From assembly GCF_003852405.1 (NCBI RefSeq), contig NZ_QAJM01000019.1, positions 186,001 to 250,000 on the forward strand: a stretch of 64,000 bases of DNA, in the 5' to 3' direction. Positions 41,849 through 50,330 of the stretch are shown piece by piece. Every line of letters begins with the position of its first letter. The first letter of the stretch is position 1. Made by a program: the position numbers and the translations under genes. The notes under the pieces are model-generated. The model searched no databases. It saw only the letters and a list, made by a program, of their open reading frames with translations, and was not told where the DNA came from. The stretch comes from Pseudomonas sp. KBW05. GTDB lineage: Bacteria; Pseudomonadota; Gammaproteobacteria; Pseudomonadales; Pseudomonadaceae.

Positions 41849-41937
41849 TGTGGGAGCTGGCTTGCCTGCGATGGCGGCGGGTCAGCTCAATAGTTGCTGG
41901 CTGATACACCGCCATCGCAGGCAAGCCAGCTCCCACA
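41849..41937. repeat. REP doublet after the phospholipase C-like gene
   Basis: TGTGGGAGCTGGCTTGCCTG... and its complement (ending 41937), enclosing about 45 bases, between the convergent PLC-like and gntR genes. It could act as a barrier to transcription from both sides. Confidence 0.88.
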
Positions 41938-41992
41938 GTTGACCGTATTCCACCCAGCTTGAATTGGGGCTCACACACTCAATTACTGAACC

Positions 41993-42742
41993 TCAGTTGC
42001 GCTGCGATTCTGCTTCTTCATGGGCATGGCGCAGCCGCTCACGGCTATTCGTCAGGTGCAGGCGCATGGCCGCTCGCGCCGCATCCGAATCCTTACGGGC
42101 AATCGCCTCGTAAATCTCTTCGTGCTCACGGCTCAAACGCCCCATGTAGTGCTGCTGGTCATCATGGGCCAGGCGCGCGGAATTCAAGCGCGTACGCGGA
42201 ATGATGCTGGTGCCCAGGTGGGTCATGATGTCGGTGAAGTAGCGGTTGCCAGTGGACAGGGCAATTTCCAGGTGGAAGGCAAAGTCGGACGCCACCGCAT
42301 CGCCGGCATGCGCTGCGCTTTCATTCAGGGCGTCGAGGGCGGCGCGCATGGTCGCCAGTTGTTCGTCGGTGCGGCGCAATGCAGCCAAGCCAGCGGACTC
42401 GACTTCCAGGCTGATCCGCAACTCCAGGATTGCCAGCACATCACGCAGGGTCACCACCGTGGCCGGGTCGATACGGAAGCCGCTCGGGCTTGGCGTATCC
42501 AGCACAAAGGTGCCGATGCCGTGACGGGTCTCCACCTGCCCCGCCGCCTGCAAGCGCGAGATGGCCTCACGTACGACGGTGCGGCTAACCCCGTGGGCTT
42601 CCATGATCGCCGACTCGGTGGGCAGCTTGTCACCGCGCTTGAGTTCGCCGTCGCGGATTTGCTCGGACAACACCGTGACCAATTCCTGGGCAAGGCTGCG
42701 GCGCTTGCGGGGAAGACGAGGGGCGGTGTTGGTGTTTTCCAT
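41993..42742 (-). CDS. GntR/FadR-type transcriptional regulator of the galactarate operon
   Basis: A 249-residue regulator with an N-terminal winged helix (KLPTESAIMEAHGVSRTVVR and REAISRLQAAG) and a C-terminal FCD ligand domain whose metal-binding positions (Asp in ASDFAFHLEIA, His in REHEEIYEAI, His in AMRLHLTNSRERL) are intact. FadR-subfamily members of this kind respond to sugar acids. It is separated from the gar/gud/kdg operon by the PLC-like gene. Matching TTGTACG sites upstream of kdgD and of itself suggest that it represses both. Confidence 0.88.
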   Translation of the reverse strand: MENTNTAPRLPRKRRSLAQELVTVLSEQIRDGELKRGDKLPTESAIMEAHGVSRTVVREAISRLQAAGQVETRHGIGTFVLDTPSPSGFRIDPATVVTLRDVLAILELRISLEVESAGLAALRRTDEQLATMRAALDALNESAAHAGDAVASDFAFHLEIALSTGNRYFTDIMTHLGTSIIPRTRLNSARLAHDDQQHYMGRLSREHEEIYEAIARKDSDAARAAMRLHLTNSRERLRHAHEEAESQRN

Positions 42743-42793
42743 GATGAATCATCTTTCTCGGCGAACTTGAGCAGGCATCATAGCCCATGGCGG

Positions 42794-42815
42794 TTGTACG
42801 ATCACCGTCCGTACA
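42794..42815. promoter_or_regulatory. Operator-like inverted repeat upstream of gntR
   Basis: TTGTACG at 42794-42800 and CGTACA at 42810-42815 form an inverted pair, about 50 bases before the gntR start. It shares TTGTACGAT with the kdgD operator, with a wider centre. Consistent with autoregulation. Confidence 0.5.
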
Positions 42816-42840
42816 CGACTTTCATCCATATCCTGGGCGC

Positions 42841-42876
42841 AAAAAAATGCCCCGGCACAAGCCGAGGCATTTTTCA
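42841..42876 (-). terminator. Terminator after sspB
   Basis: AAAAATGCC(T)CGGC pairs with GCCG(G)GGCATTTTTTT around a short loop, one mismatch, with a T-run on the minus strand. It ends sspAB and may also stop transcription from the other side. Confidence 0.8.
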
Positions 42877-42900
42877 GGCGTGCCCGAGGGCGACCGCCGT

Positions 42901-43317
42901 TTACTTCACCACTTTCAGGCTCGGCCGGCCGCTTGGACGCGGTGGCTCGGCATCCGGTGGCAGATCACCGTCGTCATCGCCTTCGATCGATTCATCGCCG
43001 TCGAACGGCGACTCCAGATCAAACACCATGCCTTGGCCGTTCTCCCGGGCGTAGATCCCGAGAATGGCGCCAATCGGCACGAACAGCGTATGCGGCACAC
43101 CGCCGAAACGCCCTTCGAAGCTCACCGCTTCGTTGTCCATGTGCAGGTGGCGCACGGCACTGGGCGATACGTTCAGCACAATCTGCCCGTCACTGGCAAA
43201 ACCCTGCGGTACCTGAACCGCAGGAAATTCGGAATTGACCAGCATGTGCGGGGTGCAATCGTTGTCCACAATCCACTCATAGAGCGCGCGGACCAGGTAA
43301 GGTCGACTGGAGTTCAT
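42901..43317 (-). CDS. sspB: ClpXP protease specificity-enhancing factor SspB
   Basis: A 138-residue adaptor that tethers ssrA-tagged and other substrates to ClpXP. The substrate-binding domain spans residues 1-105 (YLVRALYEWIVDNDCTPHMLV, FDGRFGG-type loop as SFEGRFGGVPHTLFVPI). An acidic linker follows, then the C-terminal ClpX-binding tail RPSLKVVK. It lies 17 bases after sspA and forms the usual sspAB operon. Confidence 0.95.
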   Translation of the reverse strand: MNSSRPYLVRALYEWIVDNDCTPHMLVNSEFPAVQVPQGFASDGQIVLNVSPSAVRHLHMDNEAVSFEGRFGGVPHTLFVPIGAILGIYARENGQGMVFDLESPFDGDESIEGDDDGDLPPDAEPPRPSGRPSLKVVK

Positions 43318-43334
43318 CAGCGGCTCCTTAAGCC

Positions 43335-43952
43335 TTAGCGCATATCGCGTTCGACACCAGACAGACTCGCCTGGAAAGCCTCACGCGCAAACTGGCGCTC
43401 CATGTAATCAAGCAGCGGCTTGGCTGGCCGCGGCAGTTCAATACCGAGAATCGGCAAGCGCCAGAGTATCGGTAATAGGCAGCAATCCACCAAGCTTTGT
43501 TCCTCGCTGAGGAAAAAAGGTTTATCGGCGAACAGCGGCGAAACGCCAGTCAGGCTCTCGCGCAATTCCTTGCGCGCCTGCACCCGAGCGGCTTCTTTGG
43601 AACGCGAATCCAGAATCACATCCACCAGCCCGCACCAGTCACGCTGGATCCGATGGATCAGCAGGCGGCTGTTGGCACGTGCCACCGGGTACACCGGCAG
43701 CAAAGGTGGATGCGGGTAACGCTCATCCAGGTATTCCATCACCACGGTCGACTCCCACAACGCCAGGTCACGATCGACCAGGGTGGGCAAGCTGCCGTAG
43801 GGGTTCACTTCGATCAGTTTCGGCGGCTGACGGCCCGCCTCCACACTGATGATCTCGGCGCTGACACCCTTCTCTGCGAGCACGATACGTACTCGGTGGG
43901 AATAGTGGTCGGCGGGGTCGGAGTAACAGGCCAACCGATTGGTCACGCCCAT
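43335..43952 (-). CDS. sspA: Stringent starvation protein A
   Basis: A 205-residue GST-fold protein that binds RNA polymerase and modulates transcription in stationary phase and stress; it is not an active glutathione transferase. The thioredoxin-like N-terminus reads [23 protein letters not shown], and the conserved surface [17 protein letters not shown] and [14 protein letters not shown] are present. It lies downstream of petABC across 149 bases that contain a large hairpin. Confidence 0.95.
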   Translation of the reverse strand: MGVTNRLACYSDPADHYSHRVRIVLAEKGVSAEIISVEAGRQPPKLIEVNPYGSLPTLVDRDLALWESTVVMEYLDERYPHPPLLPVYPVARANSRLLIHRIQRDWCGLVDVILDSRSKEAARVQARKELRESLTGVSPLFADKPFFLSEEQSLVDCCLLPILWRLPILGIELPRPAKPLLDYMERQFAREAFQASLSGVERDMR

Positions 43953-43997
43953 GGCGGTCCTCCTCGCTTGTTGAAATTATCGAAAGCTCAAAAACGA

Positions 43998-44072
43998 GCG
44001 CGCCCAGGGAGCATCTCTGTAACAACCGGTTCAAACAGGCTGCTACGTATTCAGAGATGCCGCTGGGCGCGC
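43998..44072 (-). terminator. Large interrupted hairpin between petC and sspA
   Basis: Arms GCGCGCCCAG + GCATCTCTG pair with CAGAGATGC + CTGGGCGCGC (19 bp, one internal loop) around a 32-base loop. On the minus strand a T5 run follows three bases later, so it can act as the pet operon terminator. It also lies in the sspA leader. Confidence 0.55.
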
Positions 44073-44101
44073 AAGATTAACAGCAATTGCTTACGGTTGG
44101 A

Positions 44102-44884
44102 TCAATGCACATCCTTCCAGTATTCACGTTTGAGCAGATAGGCGAATACGAAGAAGAAAGCCAGGTACAGCAAGACGTAGGTACCGATGCGCTGGTGCTG
44201 CAGTTTGACCGGGTTGGCCGAGTAGGCCAGGAAGGTCACGAGATTTTTTACTTTCTCGTCGAACTGCTCTTCGTTCAGCGCGCCGGTCTTGGGCACGATG
44301 GTCAGTTGATCGCACGCTTCGTGAGTCAAAGGCGTACCGGTCAACGGGTCATATTGCTTCTTGCCGTCTTCGACGACCTGAACCTGCTTGCATCCTACCA
44401 CTTGGCGACCCTGCAGGCCGACCAGAACGTTAGGCATGCCGACGTTCGGGAAGACCTTGTTGTTCACGCCATAAGGGCGCGCCGGGTCTTCGTAGAAGGA
44501 TTTCAGGTAACCGTACAGCCAGTCGGTACCACGTACGCGTGCTACCAGGGTCAGGTCGGGCGGTGCAGCACCGAACCAGGCCTTGGCGTCGGCAGGCTTC
44601 ATGCCGATGTTCATGTGGTCGCCGATCTTGGCGCCGGTGAACACCAGTTTCTCCAGCATCACTTCGTGTGGGATACCGAGGTCATCGGCAACCCGCTCAT
44701 AACGCTGGAACTTGGCGCTGTGACAGCCCATGCAGTAGTTGGCGAAGGTCCGCGCGCCGTCTTGCAGGGCGGCTTTATCCGACACGTCGATATCGACTTT
44801 TTCCAGCTCCGGGCCGCCGTGCTCGGCAGCGAAGGACAGCAGCGGCAGGGCCGCAAGCATCAATGCAACGAATAATTTTTTCAT
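44102..44884 (-). CDS. petC: Ubiquinol-cytochrome c reductase cytochrome c1
   Basis: A 260-residue haem c protein of the bc1 complex that passes electrons from the Rieske protein to soluble cytochrome c. Signal peptide at the N-terminus (KKLFVALMLAALPLLSFAAE). The haem-binding motif is CMGCH (about residues 52-56). The C-terminal membrane anchor is YVLLYLAFFFVFAYLLKREYW. Its start overlaps the petB stop as TGATG. Confidence 0.96.
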   Translation of the reverse strand: MKKLFVALMLAALPLLSFAAEHGGPELEKVDIDVSDKAALQDGARTFANYCMGCHSAKFQRYERVADDLGIPHEVMLEKLVFTGAKIGDHMNIGMKPADAKAWFGAAPPDLTLVARVRGTDWLYGYLKSFYEDPARPYGVNNKVFPNVGMPNVLVGLQGRQVVGCKQVQVVEDGKKQYDPLTGTPLTHEACDQLTIVPKTGALNEEQFDEKVKNLVTFLAYSANPVKLQHQRIGTYVLLYLAFFFVFAYLLKREYWKDVH

Positions 44885-46095
44885 CAGCCAGTCACCCTTT
44901 CCGGTACCGGTTTGGTCTTCTCAAGCCGGGTGTAGAACGGCATCAGAATGAAGTAGGCGAAATACAGGAAGGTGCACACCTGCGACAGCAACGTACGCTC
45001 AGGGGTTGGCGCCAATACGCCCAACACGCCCAGGATCACGAAGGCAATGCAGAACACCCACAGCCAGATCTTGCTCAGCCAGCCCTTGTAGCGCATGGAC
45101 TTGACCGGGCTACGGTCGAGCCAAGGCAACACGAACAGCACCGCGATGGCCGCGCCCATGGCGATCACGCCCATGAGCTTGTCGGGGATCGCGCGCAAGA
45201 TCGCGTAGAACGGCGTGAAGTACCAGACCGGGGCAATGTGCTCAGGTGTCTTGAAGGCGTTGGCCTGTTCGAAGTTAGGTTTCTCCAGGAAATAACCACC
45301 CATCTCCGGGAAAAAGAACACGATCGAGCAGAACACGAAGAGGAACACGACCACGCCGACAATGTCCTTGACGGTGTAGTACGGGTGGAACGGAATGCCA
45401 TCCAGCGGGATGCCGTTCTCGTCCTTGTGCTTCTTGATGTCCACGCCATCCGGGTTGTTGGAACCGACTTCGTGCAGCGCCAGGATGTGTAGTACCACCA
45501 GGCCGAGGATCACGATGGGCAAGGCCACCACGTGCAAGGCAAAGAAGCGGTTCAAGGTGATGCCGGAGATCAGGTAGTCACCACGGATCCACTGGGTCAG
45601 GTCGTTGCCGATCACTGGGATAGCACCGAACAGCGAGATGATCACCTGGGCGCCCCAGTACGACATCTGGCCCCACGGCAGCAGGTAACCCATGAACGCC
45701 TCAGCCATCAGCGCCAGGTAGATCAGCATGCCGAACACCCACACCAGCTCACGAGGCTTCTGGTACGAGCCGTAGAGCAGGCCACGGAACATGTGCATGT
45801 AGACGACGATAAAGAACGCCGAGGCGCCGGTGGAGTGCAGCAGGCGCAGGATCGAACCGTACTCGACGTCACGCATGATGTATTCGACGGAGGCGAACGC
45901 TTCTTCTGCCGACGGCGTGTAGCTCATCGTCAGCCAGACGCCAGTGACGATCTGGTTGACCAAGACCAGCAGTGCCAGCGAGCCGAAGAAGTAGAAGAAG
46001 TTGAAGTTTTTTGGTGCGTAATATTTGCTGAGATGGTCTTCCCACATTTTTGTCGCGGGGAAGCGCGCATCCACCCAATCCATGAACTTGCTCAT
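44884..46095 (-). CDS. petB: Ubiquinol-cytochrome c reductase cytochrome b
   Basis: A 403-residue membrane subunit carrying haems bL and bH and both quinone sites of the bc1 complex. Eight hydrophobic segments are visible. Haem-ligand histidines lie in LLHSTGASAFFIVVYMHMFRG (first pair) and FALHVVALPIVILGLVVLHILALH (second pair); the Qo motif is PEMGG-type rather than PEWY at the usual place (FFPEMGGYF). The ATG at 46095 lies in the TGATG overlap with petA; a GTG one codon earlier is less likely. Confidence 0.96.
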   Translation of the reverse strand: MSKFMDWVDARFPATKMWEDHLSKYYAPKNFNFFYFFGSLALLVLVNQIVTGVWLTMSYTPSAEEAFASVEYIMRDVEYGSILRLLHSTGASAFFIVVYMHMFRGLLYGSYQKPRELVWVFGMLIYLALMAEAFMGYLLPWGQMSYWGAQVIISLFGAIPVIGNDLTQWIRGDYLISGITLNRFFALHVVALPIVILGLVVLHILALHEVGSNNPDGVDIKKHKDENGIPLDGIPFHPYYTVKDIVGVVVFLFVFCSIVFFFPEMGGYFLEKPNFEQANAFKTPEHIAPVWYFTPFYAILRAIPDKLMGVIAMGAAIAVLFVLPWLDRSPVKSMRYKGWLSKIWLWVFCIAFVILGVLGVLAPTPERTLLSQVCTFLYFAYFILMPFYTRLEKTKPVPERVTG

Positions 46096-46688
46096 CACGC
46101 GTTCTCCTTATCGAGGCCAATGACAATGAGGTCGTCAGTTTCGTAGGTATGCGGAGGCACGGGCAGGTTCAGGGGAGCAGGTTGGGACTTGTAGACGCGA
46201 CCAGCGAGGTCGTAGTGCGAACCGTGGCAAGGGCAGAAATAACCACCGACCCAATCCTTGCCCAGATCGACCGGAGCAACTTCCGGGCGGAAGGTAGGCG
46301 AGCAACCCAGGTGAGTACAAAGACCGACCAGCAGCAGAATTTCTGGCTTGATCGAACGCGCTTCGTTTTTGGCGTAGGCGGGTTGGTCGGACTTCTCGGA
46401 TGTCGGGTCAGACAACTGGCCCTCGATCTTCTTGAGATTCCCCAGGATTTCCTCGGTACGACGAACAATGAAGACCGGCTGGCCGCGCCACTCAGCAATC
46501 ATCTGCTGGCCTGGCTCGATCTTGCTGATATTCACCTTCACCGGTGCACCTGCGGCTTTCGCCTTGGCACTGGGAAACCATGACCCCACGAACGGGACCG
46601 CAGCCCCCACCGCTCCTGCAGCACCCACCACGGATGTGGCTGCTACCAAGAAGCGACGCCGGCCTGCATTCACGCCGTCATTGCTCAT
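46095..46688 (-). CDS. petA: Ubiquinol-cytochrome c reductase Rieske iron-sulfur protein
   Basis: The 197-residue [2Fe-2S] subunit of bc1. A Tat-type N-terminus (GRRRFLVAATSVVGAAGAVG) also serves as the membrane anchor. Cluster ligands are in CTHLGCSP and CPCHGSHYD. First gene of petABC; upstream is a 266-base gap to rpsI with a -10 TATACT and a perfect palindrome. Electrons from ubiquinol feed cytochrome c oxidases from here. Confidence 0.97.
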   Translation of the reverse strand: MSNDGVNAGRRRFLVAATSVVGAAGAVGAAVPFVGSWFPSAKAKAAGAPVKVNISKIEPGQQMIAEWRGQPVFIVRRTEEILGNLKKIEGQLSDPTSEKSDQPAYAKNEARSIKPEILLLVGLCTHLGCSPTFRPEVAPVDLGKDWVGGYFCPCHGSHYDLAGRVYKSQPAPLNLPVPPHTYETDDLIVIGLDKENA

Positions 46689-46834
46689 TCAGTCCTCTCC
46701 CATCAGCTTTTTGGCCTGTTAAATCAGGCGTCTACTAAGTGTTGAATCTTTACTTATAAAAATTTTGCCGAATGGTAATGAAAAGCCCCACGGTTGACAA
46801 GGTAATTGCCCAGGGCTCAGCCTCCAGGCCTTGT

Positions 46835-46883
46835 AGTATAGGGGGTCTACGGATGTGGCAAGTTGTCACGCACAAATTTGTGC
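46835..46883 (-). promoter_or_regulatory. Putative petA promoter with adjacent perfect palindrome
   Basis: Minus-strand -10 TATACT (46840-46835) and TTGCCA (46861-46856) with a short 15-base spacing. Just upstream lies GCACAAATTTGTGC (46870-46883), a perfect 14-base palindrome suited to a dimeric regulator. No matching site was noticed elsewhere in the window. Confidence 0.4.
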
Positions 46884-46900
46884 ATAAATCGCAGGCAATA

Positions 46901-46937
46901 AAAAACGCCCAGCTCCGTGAGGAGGCTGGGCGTTTTT
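46901..46937 (-). terminator. Terminator after rpsI
   Basis: AAAAACGCCCAGC-TCC pairs with GGAGGCTGGGCGTTTTT with one bulged base and a 4-base loop. T5 and A5 flanks allow it to work on both strands; it ends rplM-rpsI. Confidence 0.88.
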
Positions 46938-46954
46938 GTGGAACGTAAAGCGAA

Positions 46955-47347
46955 TTAACGCTTCGAGTACTGCGGACGCTTACGCGCTTTACGCAGACCG
47001 ACTTTCTTACGTTCAACTTCACGGGCATCGCGAGTCACGAAGCCAGCTTTGCGCAGAGCGCCACGCAGGGTTTCGTCGTACTGCATCAGAGCGCGAGTGA
47101 TACCGTGGCGGATTGCGCCAGCTTGACCACTTACACCGCCACCGATAACGGTGACGTAGATGTCGAACTTCTCAACGGTCTCGGTCAGTTCCAGCGGCTG
47201 ACGAACTACCATGCGGGCAGTTTCGCGACCGAAGAAGTTTTCCAGAGTGCGGTTGTTGATCGAGATGTTACCAGTGCCCGGACGCAGGAAAACGCGTGCG
47301 GTTGCGGTTTTGCGACGGCCAGTGCCGTAATTTTGAGTCGCCGACAT
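46955..47347 (-). CDS. rpsI: 30S ribosomal protein S9
   Basis: A 130-residue S9 whose C-terminal basic tail ([12 protein letters not shown]) reaches the decoding site and touches P-site tRNA. The N-terminus [19 protein letters not shown] and the conserved [15 protein letters not shown] loop are typical. It is 14 bases downstream of rplM, the universal L13-S9 operon. Confidence 0.98.
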   Translation of the reverse strand: MSATQNYGTGRRKTATARVFLRPGTGNISINNRTLENFFGRETARMVVRQPLELTETVEKFDIYVTVIGGGVSGQAGAIRHGITRALMQYDETLRGALRKAGFVTRDAREVERKKVGLRKARKRPQYSKR

Positions 47348-47361
47348 AATGAACTATTCCG

Positions 47362-47790
47362 TTAAAACTTCAGTTCTTGGGGCTGCTGAGCAGCATGAGG
47401 GTGTACAGCGCCCGCATAGACTTTCAGCTTGCGAAACATATCGCGACCCAGTGGGCCCTTAGGCAGCATACCTTTGACCGCGATTTCGATCGGGGCTTCA
47501 GGCTTCTTGGAGATCAGGCCTTCGAAGTTCGAAGACTTGATACCGCCTGGGAAACCGGAGTGACGGTAGTACATTTTGTCTTGCGCTTTGTTGCCGGTAA
47601 CACGTACCTGCTCAGCGTTGATGATCACGATGTAGTCACCGGTGTCAACGTGAGGGGTGTACTCAGGCTTGTGCTTGCCACGCAGACGGCTGGCGACTTC
47701 AGTGGCCAGACGACCCAGGGTCTGACCAGCGGCGTCGACGACAAACCAGTCGCGCTGAACTGTTTCCGGTTTTGCAGTAAAAGTTGTCAT
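47362..47790 (-). CDS. rplM: 50S ribosomal protein L13
   Basis: A 142-residue early-assembly 50S protein. Characteristic sequence: [44 protein letters not shown] and the C-terminal [22 protein letters not shown] good sigma70 promoter lies about 43 bases upstream. Confidence 0.98.
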   Translation of the reverse strand: MTTFTAKPETVQRDWFVVDAAGQTLGRLATEVASRLRGKHKPEYTPHVDTGDYIVIINAEQVRVTGNKAQDKMYYRHSGFPGGIKSSNFEGLISKKPEAPIEIAVKGMLPKGPLGRDMFRKLKVYAGAVHPHAAQQPQELKF

Positions 47791-47832
47791 TCTTTAATAG
47801 CCTCAGGGGCCGCCCTGTAAATTAGACGGCGG

Positions 47833-47861
47833 ATCTTACTGAATAGTGCGTACTTTGACAA
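47833..47861 (-). promoter_or_regulatory. Predicted sigma70 promoter of rplM-rpsI
   Basis: Minus-strand -35 TTGTCA (47861-47856), exactly 17 bases, -10 TAAGAT (47838-47833). The transcription start would fall about 36 bases before the rplM ATG. The rest of the 248-base gap to tas shows nothing I recognise. Confidence 0.65.
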
Positions 47862-48038
47862 GTCAAAGGCAGCCGGATACAGACGCTATCGGGGGCTCGG
47901 GTCGGCGCGTCCGTTCAACGGCAAGATTCTTCGGCAGGCGGCGCATCACTTCCACTGCAGAAAGAGGTGGGCAATTATGCAGATTGCGAAAAAAAATTCA
48001 ACCTGCTTTTATGATTGTTTTCCCTGAAGGAGTACCCG

Positions 48039-49079
48039 ATGGATTATCGACAGCTGGGCCGTACGGATCTGAACGTGAGCGCGATAGCCTTGGGCACCAT
48101 GACCTGGGGCGAGCAGAACAGCGAGGCAGAGGCCTTCGCACAGATTGAGCGGGCCAAAGCCGCGGGGATCAACTTCCTCGACACGGCGGAAATGTACCCG
48201 GTGCCGCCCAAGGCCGACACCTATGCCACCACCGAACGTTACATCGGTAATTACTTCAAAAGCCGTGGCGATCGCGCCGACTGGGTCCTCGCCAGCAAGA
48301 TCGCCGGCCCCGGCAACACCATCGACTACATCCGCGACGGCCACCTGCGTCACAACCGCAAACACATCGGCCAAGCCCTGGATGCCAGCCTCAAGCGCCT
48401 GCAAACCGACTGGATCGACCTCTACCAACTGCACTGGCCGGAGCGCAGCACCAACTTCTTCGGCCAACTGAGCTACAAGCACAAGGACGAAGACAACCTC
48501 ACCCCGCTGGAGGAAACCCTCGAAGCCCTGGACGAACAGGTGAAGGCCGGCAAGATCCGCCACATCGGCCTGTCCAACGAAACCCCTTGGGGCACCATGA
48601 AGTTCCTCGCCCTGGCCGAAGCCCGTGGCTGGCCCCGCGCAGTGTCGATCCAGAACCCCTACAACCTGCTCAACCGCAGCTTCGAAGTGGGCCTGGCGGA
48701 AATCGCGATTCGCGAACAATGCGGCCTGCTGGCCTACTCGCCCCTGGCGTTTGGCATGCTCAGTGGCAAGTACGAAGGCGGCGCACGCCCGGCCAAGGCG
48801 CGCCTGACGGAGTACAGCCGCTTCAGCCGCTACTTCAACCCGCAGTCGGAAGCGGCGTGCAGCCGTTATGTGGCGCTGGCGCGCGAGCATGGTCTGGACC
48901 CGGCGCAGATGGCGTTGGCGTTTGTGACGCAGCAGCCGTTTGTGACCAGCAATATCATTGGGGCGACGTCACTGGAGCAGCTGGATAGCAACATTGCCAG
49001 TGCCGACCTGAAACTGTCGAAAGAGGTGTTGGAGGGGATTGAGGCGATTCAGAAGGATCATCCGAACCCTGCGCCTTGA
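48039..49079 (+). CDS. tas: NADP(H)-dependent aldo-keto reductase (Tas-like)
   Basis: A 346-residue TIM-barrel aldo-keto reductase close to E. coli Tas. The AKR tetrad is visible: Asp/Tyr in FLDTAEMYPVP, Lys in WVLASKIAGPG, His in DLYQLHWPER. The NADP-binding tail has SNIIGATSLEQLDSNI. I start at MDYRQLGRTDLNVSAI (48039), preceded by AAGGAG; eight further upstream codons are open but not conserved. Physiological substrate unknown. Confidence 0.93.
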   Translation: MDYRQLGRTDLNVSAIALGTMTWGEQNSEAEAFAQIERAKAAGINFLDTAEMYPVPPKADTYATTERYIGNYFKSRGDRADWVLASKIAGPGNTIDYIRDGHLRHNRKHIGQALDASLKRLQTDWIDLYQLHWPERSTNFFGQLSYKHKDEDNLTPLEETLEALDEQVKAGKIRHIGLSNETPWGTMKFLALAEARGWPRAVSIQNPYNLLNRSFEVGLAEIAIREQCGLLAYSPLAFGMLSGKYEGGARPAKARLTEYSRFSRYFNPQSEAACSRYVALAREHGLDPAQMALAFVTQQPFVTSNIIGATSLEQLDSNIASADLKLSKEVLEGIEAIQKDHPNPAP

Positions 49080-49096
49080 TTGATCTGTAAACCGCT

Positions 49097-49168
49097 ATCG
49101 CAGGCAAGCCAGCTCCCACATTTTGATTGGTGAACACCGTCAAATGTGGGAGCTGGCTTGCCTGCGAT
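49097..49168. repeat. REP doublet in inverted (tail-to-tail) order
   Basis: ATCGCAGGCAAGCCAGCTCC... (49097-49120) followed after 24 bases by its complement (49145-49168). Order is opposite to four of the other doublets and the same as 33746-33843. It separates convergent tas and the acyl-CoA dehydrogenase gene. Confidence 0.86.
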
Positions 49169-49193
49169 GAGGCCCTCAAACACACCACATCAC

Positions 49194-50330
49194 TCAGAGC
49201 GCCCGCGCAATGATCTCCTTCATGATCTCATTGGTCCCCGCATAAATCCGCTGCACCCGCGCATCCGCCCAGGCCCGCGCAATCGGGTATTCCCACATGA
49301 AGCCGTAGCCGCCGTGCAACTGAACGCACTCATCGAGCACCTTGCATTGCAGGTCCGTGGCCCAATACTTGGCCATCGCAGCGGTAGGCACATCCAGCTT
49401 GCCTTCCAGGTGCAAGGCCATGCACTTGTCCACAAACACGCGACCGATCTGAATCTCGGTGGCCATCTCCGCCAGCTTGAACCGAGTGTTCTGGAAATCC
49501 GCAATCGCCTTGCCAAACGCCTTGCGCTCGCGGGTGTAGTCCAGGGTCCATTCCAGCGCTGCTTCGGCAGATGACACGGCACCGATGGCCACGGTCAAAC
49601 GCTCCTGCGGCAGCTCCTGCATCAAGTACGCAAAGCCCGCGCCGGCCTGGCCCAACAGGTTTTCCTTGGGTACGCGCACGTCCTGGAAGAACAGCTCGGA
49701 GGTGTCCTGCGCCTTCATGCCGACCTTCTCCAGGCGCTTGCCCTTGGCGAAGCCCGGCGTGTCGGCTTCCACCAGGAACAGGCTGGTGCCCTTGGCGCCG
49801 GCCTTGGGGTCGGTCTTGGCGACGACGATCACCAGCTCGGCCAGATAACCGTTGGTGATGAAGGTCTTGGAGCCGTTGATCACGTACTCATCACCGTCCA
49901 GCACGGCGGTGGTCTTGACCCCTTGCAGGTCGGAACCGGCGCCCGGTTCGGTCATCGCAATGGCCGTGACCATCTCGCCGGAGATCAACTTGGGCAGGTA
50001 CTTGTGCTTCAGCGCCTCGCTGCCGTAATGCAGGATGTACGGCGCAACGATGTCCGAATGCAGGGAAAAGCCGATGCCGGTCAAGCCCAGGCGGCTGACC
50101 TCTTCGATCACCACCGCACTGTAGAGAAAGTCCGCGCCGAGGCCGCCGTATGCCTCCGGCAGATGGGAACACAACATCCCCGCCTCCCCCGCCTTGCTCC
50201 ACAAGTCGCGATCGATATAGCCCTGTTTCTCCCATTGCCCATGGAACGGCGCGGCGTGTTTTTCGAGGAAGGTGCGCACGCTCTCGCGAAAGAGTTCGTG
50301 TTCCGGGCTGTACAAGGTTCTGGGGATCAT
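49194..50330 (-). CDS. Acyl-CoA dehydrogenase
   Basis: A 378-residue flavoprotein catalysing alpha,beta-dehydrogenation of acyl-CoA, passing electrons to ETF. The FAD/substrate motifs are AMTEPGAGSDLQGVKTTA (around residues 127-144) and the C-terminal GGYGFMWEYPIARAWADARV with catalytic Glu region YAGTNEIMKEI. Chain length cannot be read; the N-terminal RTLYSPEHELFRESVRTFLE resembles long-chain members. It is divergent from an AraC-type regulator across 145 bases with repeated ACAAAAA motifs, which suggests local control. Confidence 0.9.
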   Translation of the reverse strand: MIPRTLYSPEHELFRESVRTFLEKHAAPFHGQWEKQGYIDRDLWSKAGEAGMLCSHLPEAYGGLGADFLYSAVVIEEVSRLGLTGIGFSLHSDIVAPYILHYGSEALKHKYLPKLISGEMVTAIAMTEPGAGSDLQGVKTTAVLDGDEYVINGSKTFITNGYLAELVIVVAKTDPKAGAKGTSLFLVEADTPGFAKGKRLEKVGMKAQDTSELFFQDVRVPKENLLGQAGAGFAYLMQELPQERLTVAIGAVSSAEAALEWTLDYTRERKAFGKAIADFQNTRFKLAEMATEIQIGRVFVDKCMALHLEGKLDVPTAAMAKYWATDLQCKVLDECVQLHGGYGFMWEYPIARAWADARVQRIYAGTNEIMKEIIARAL

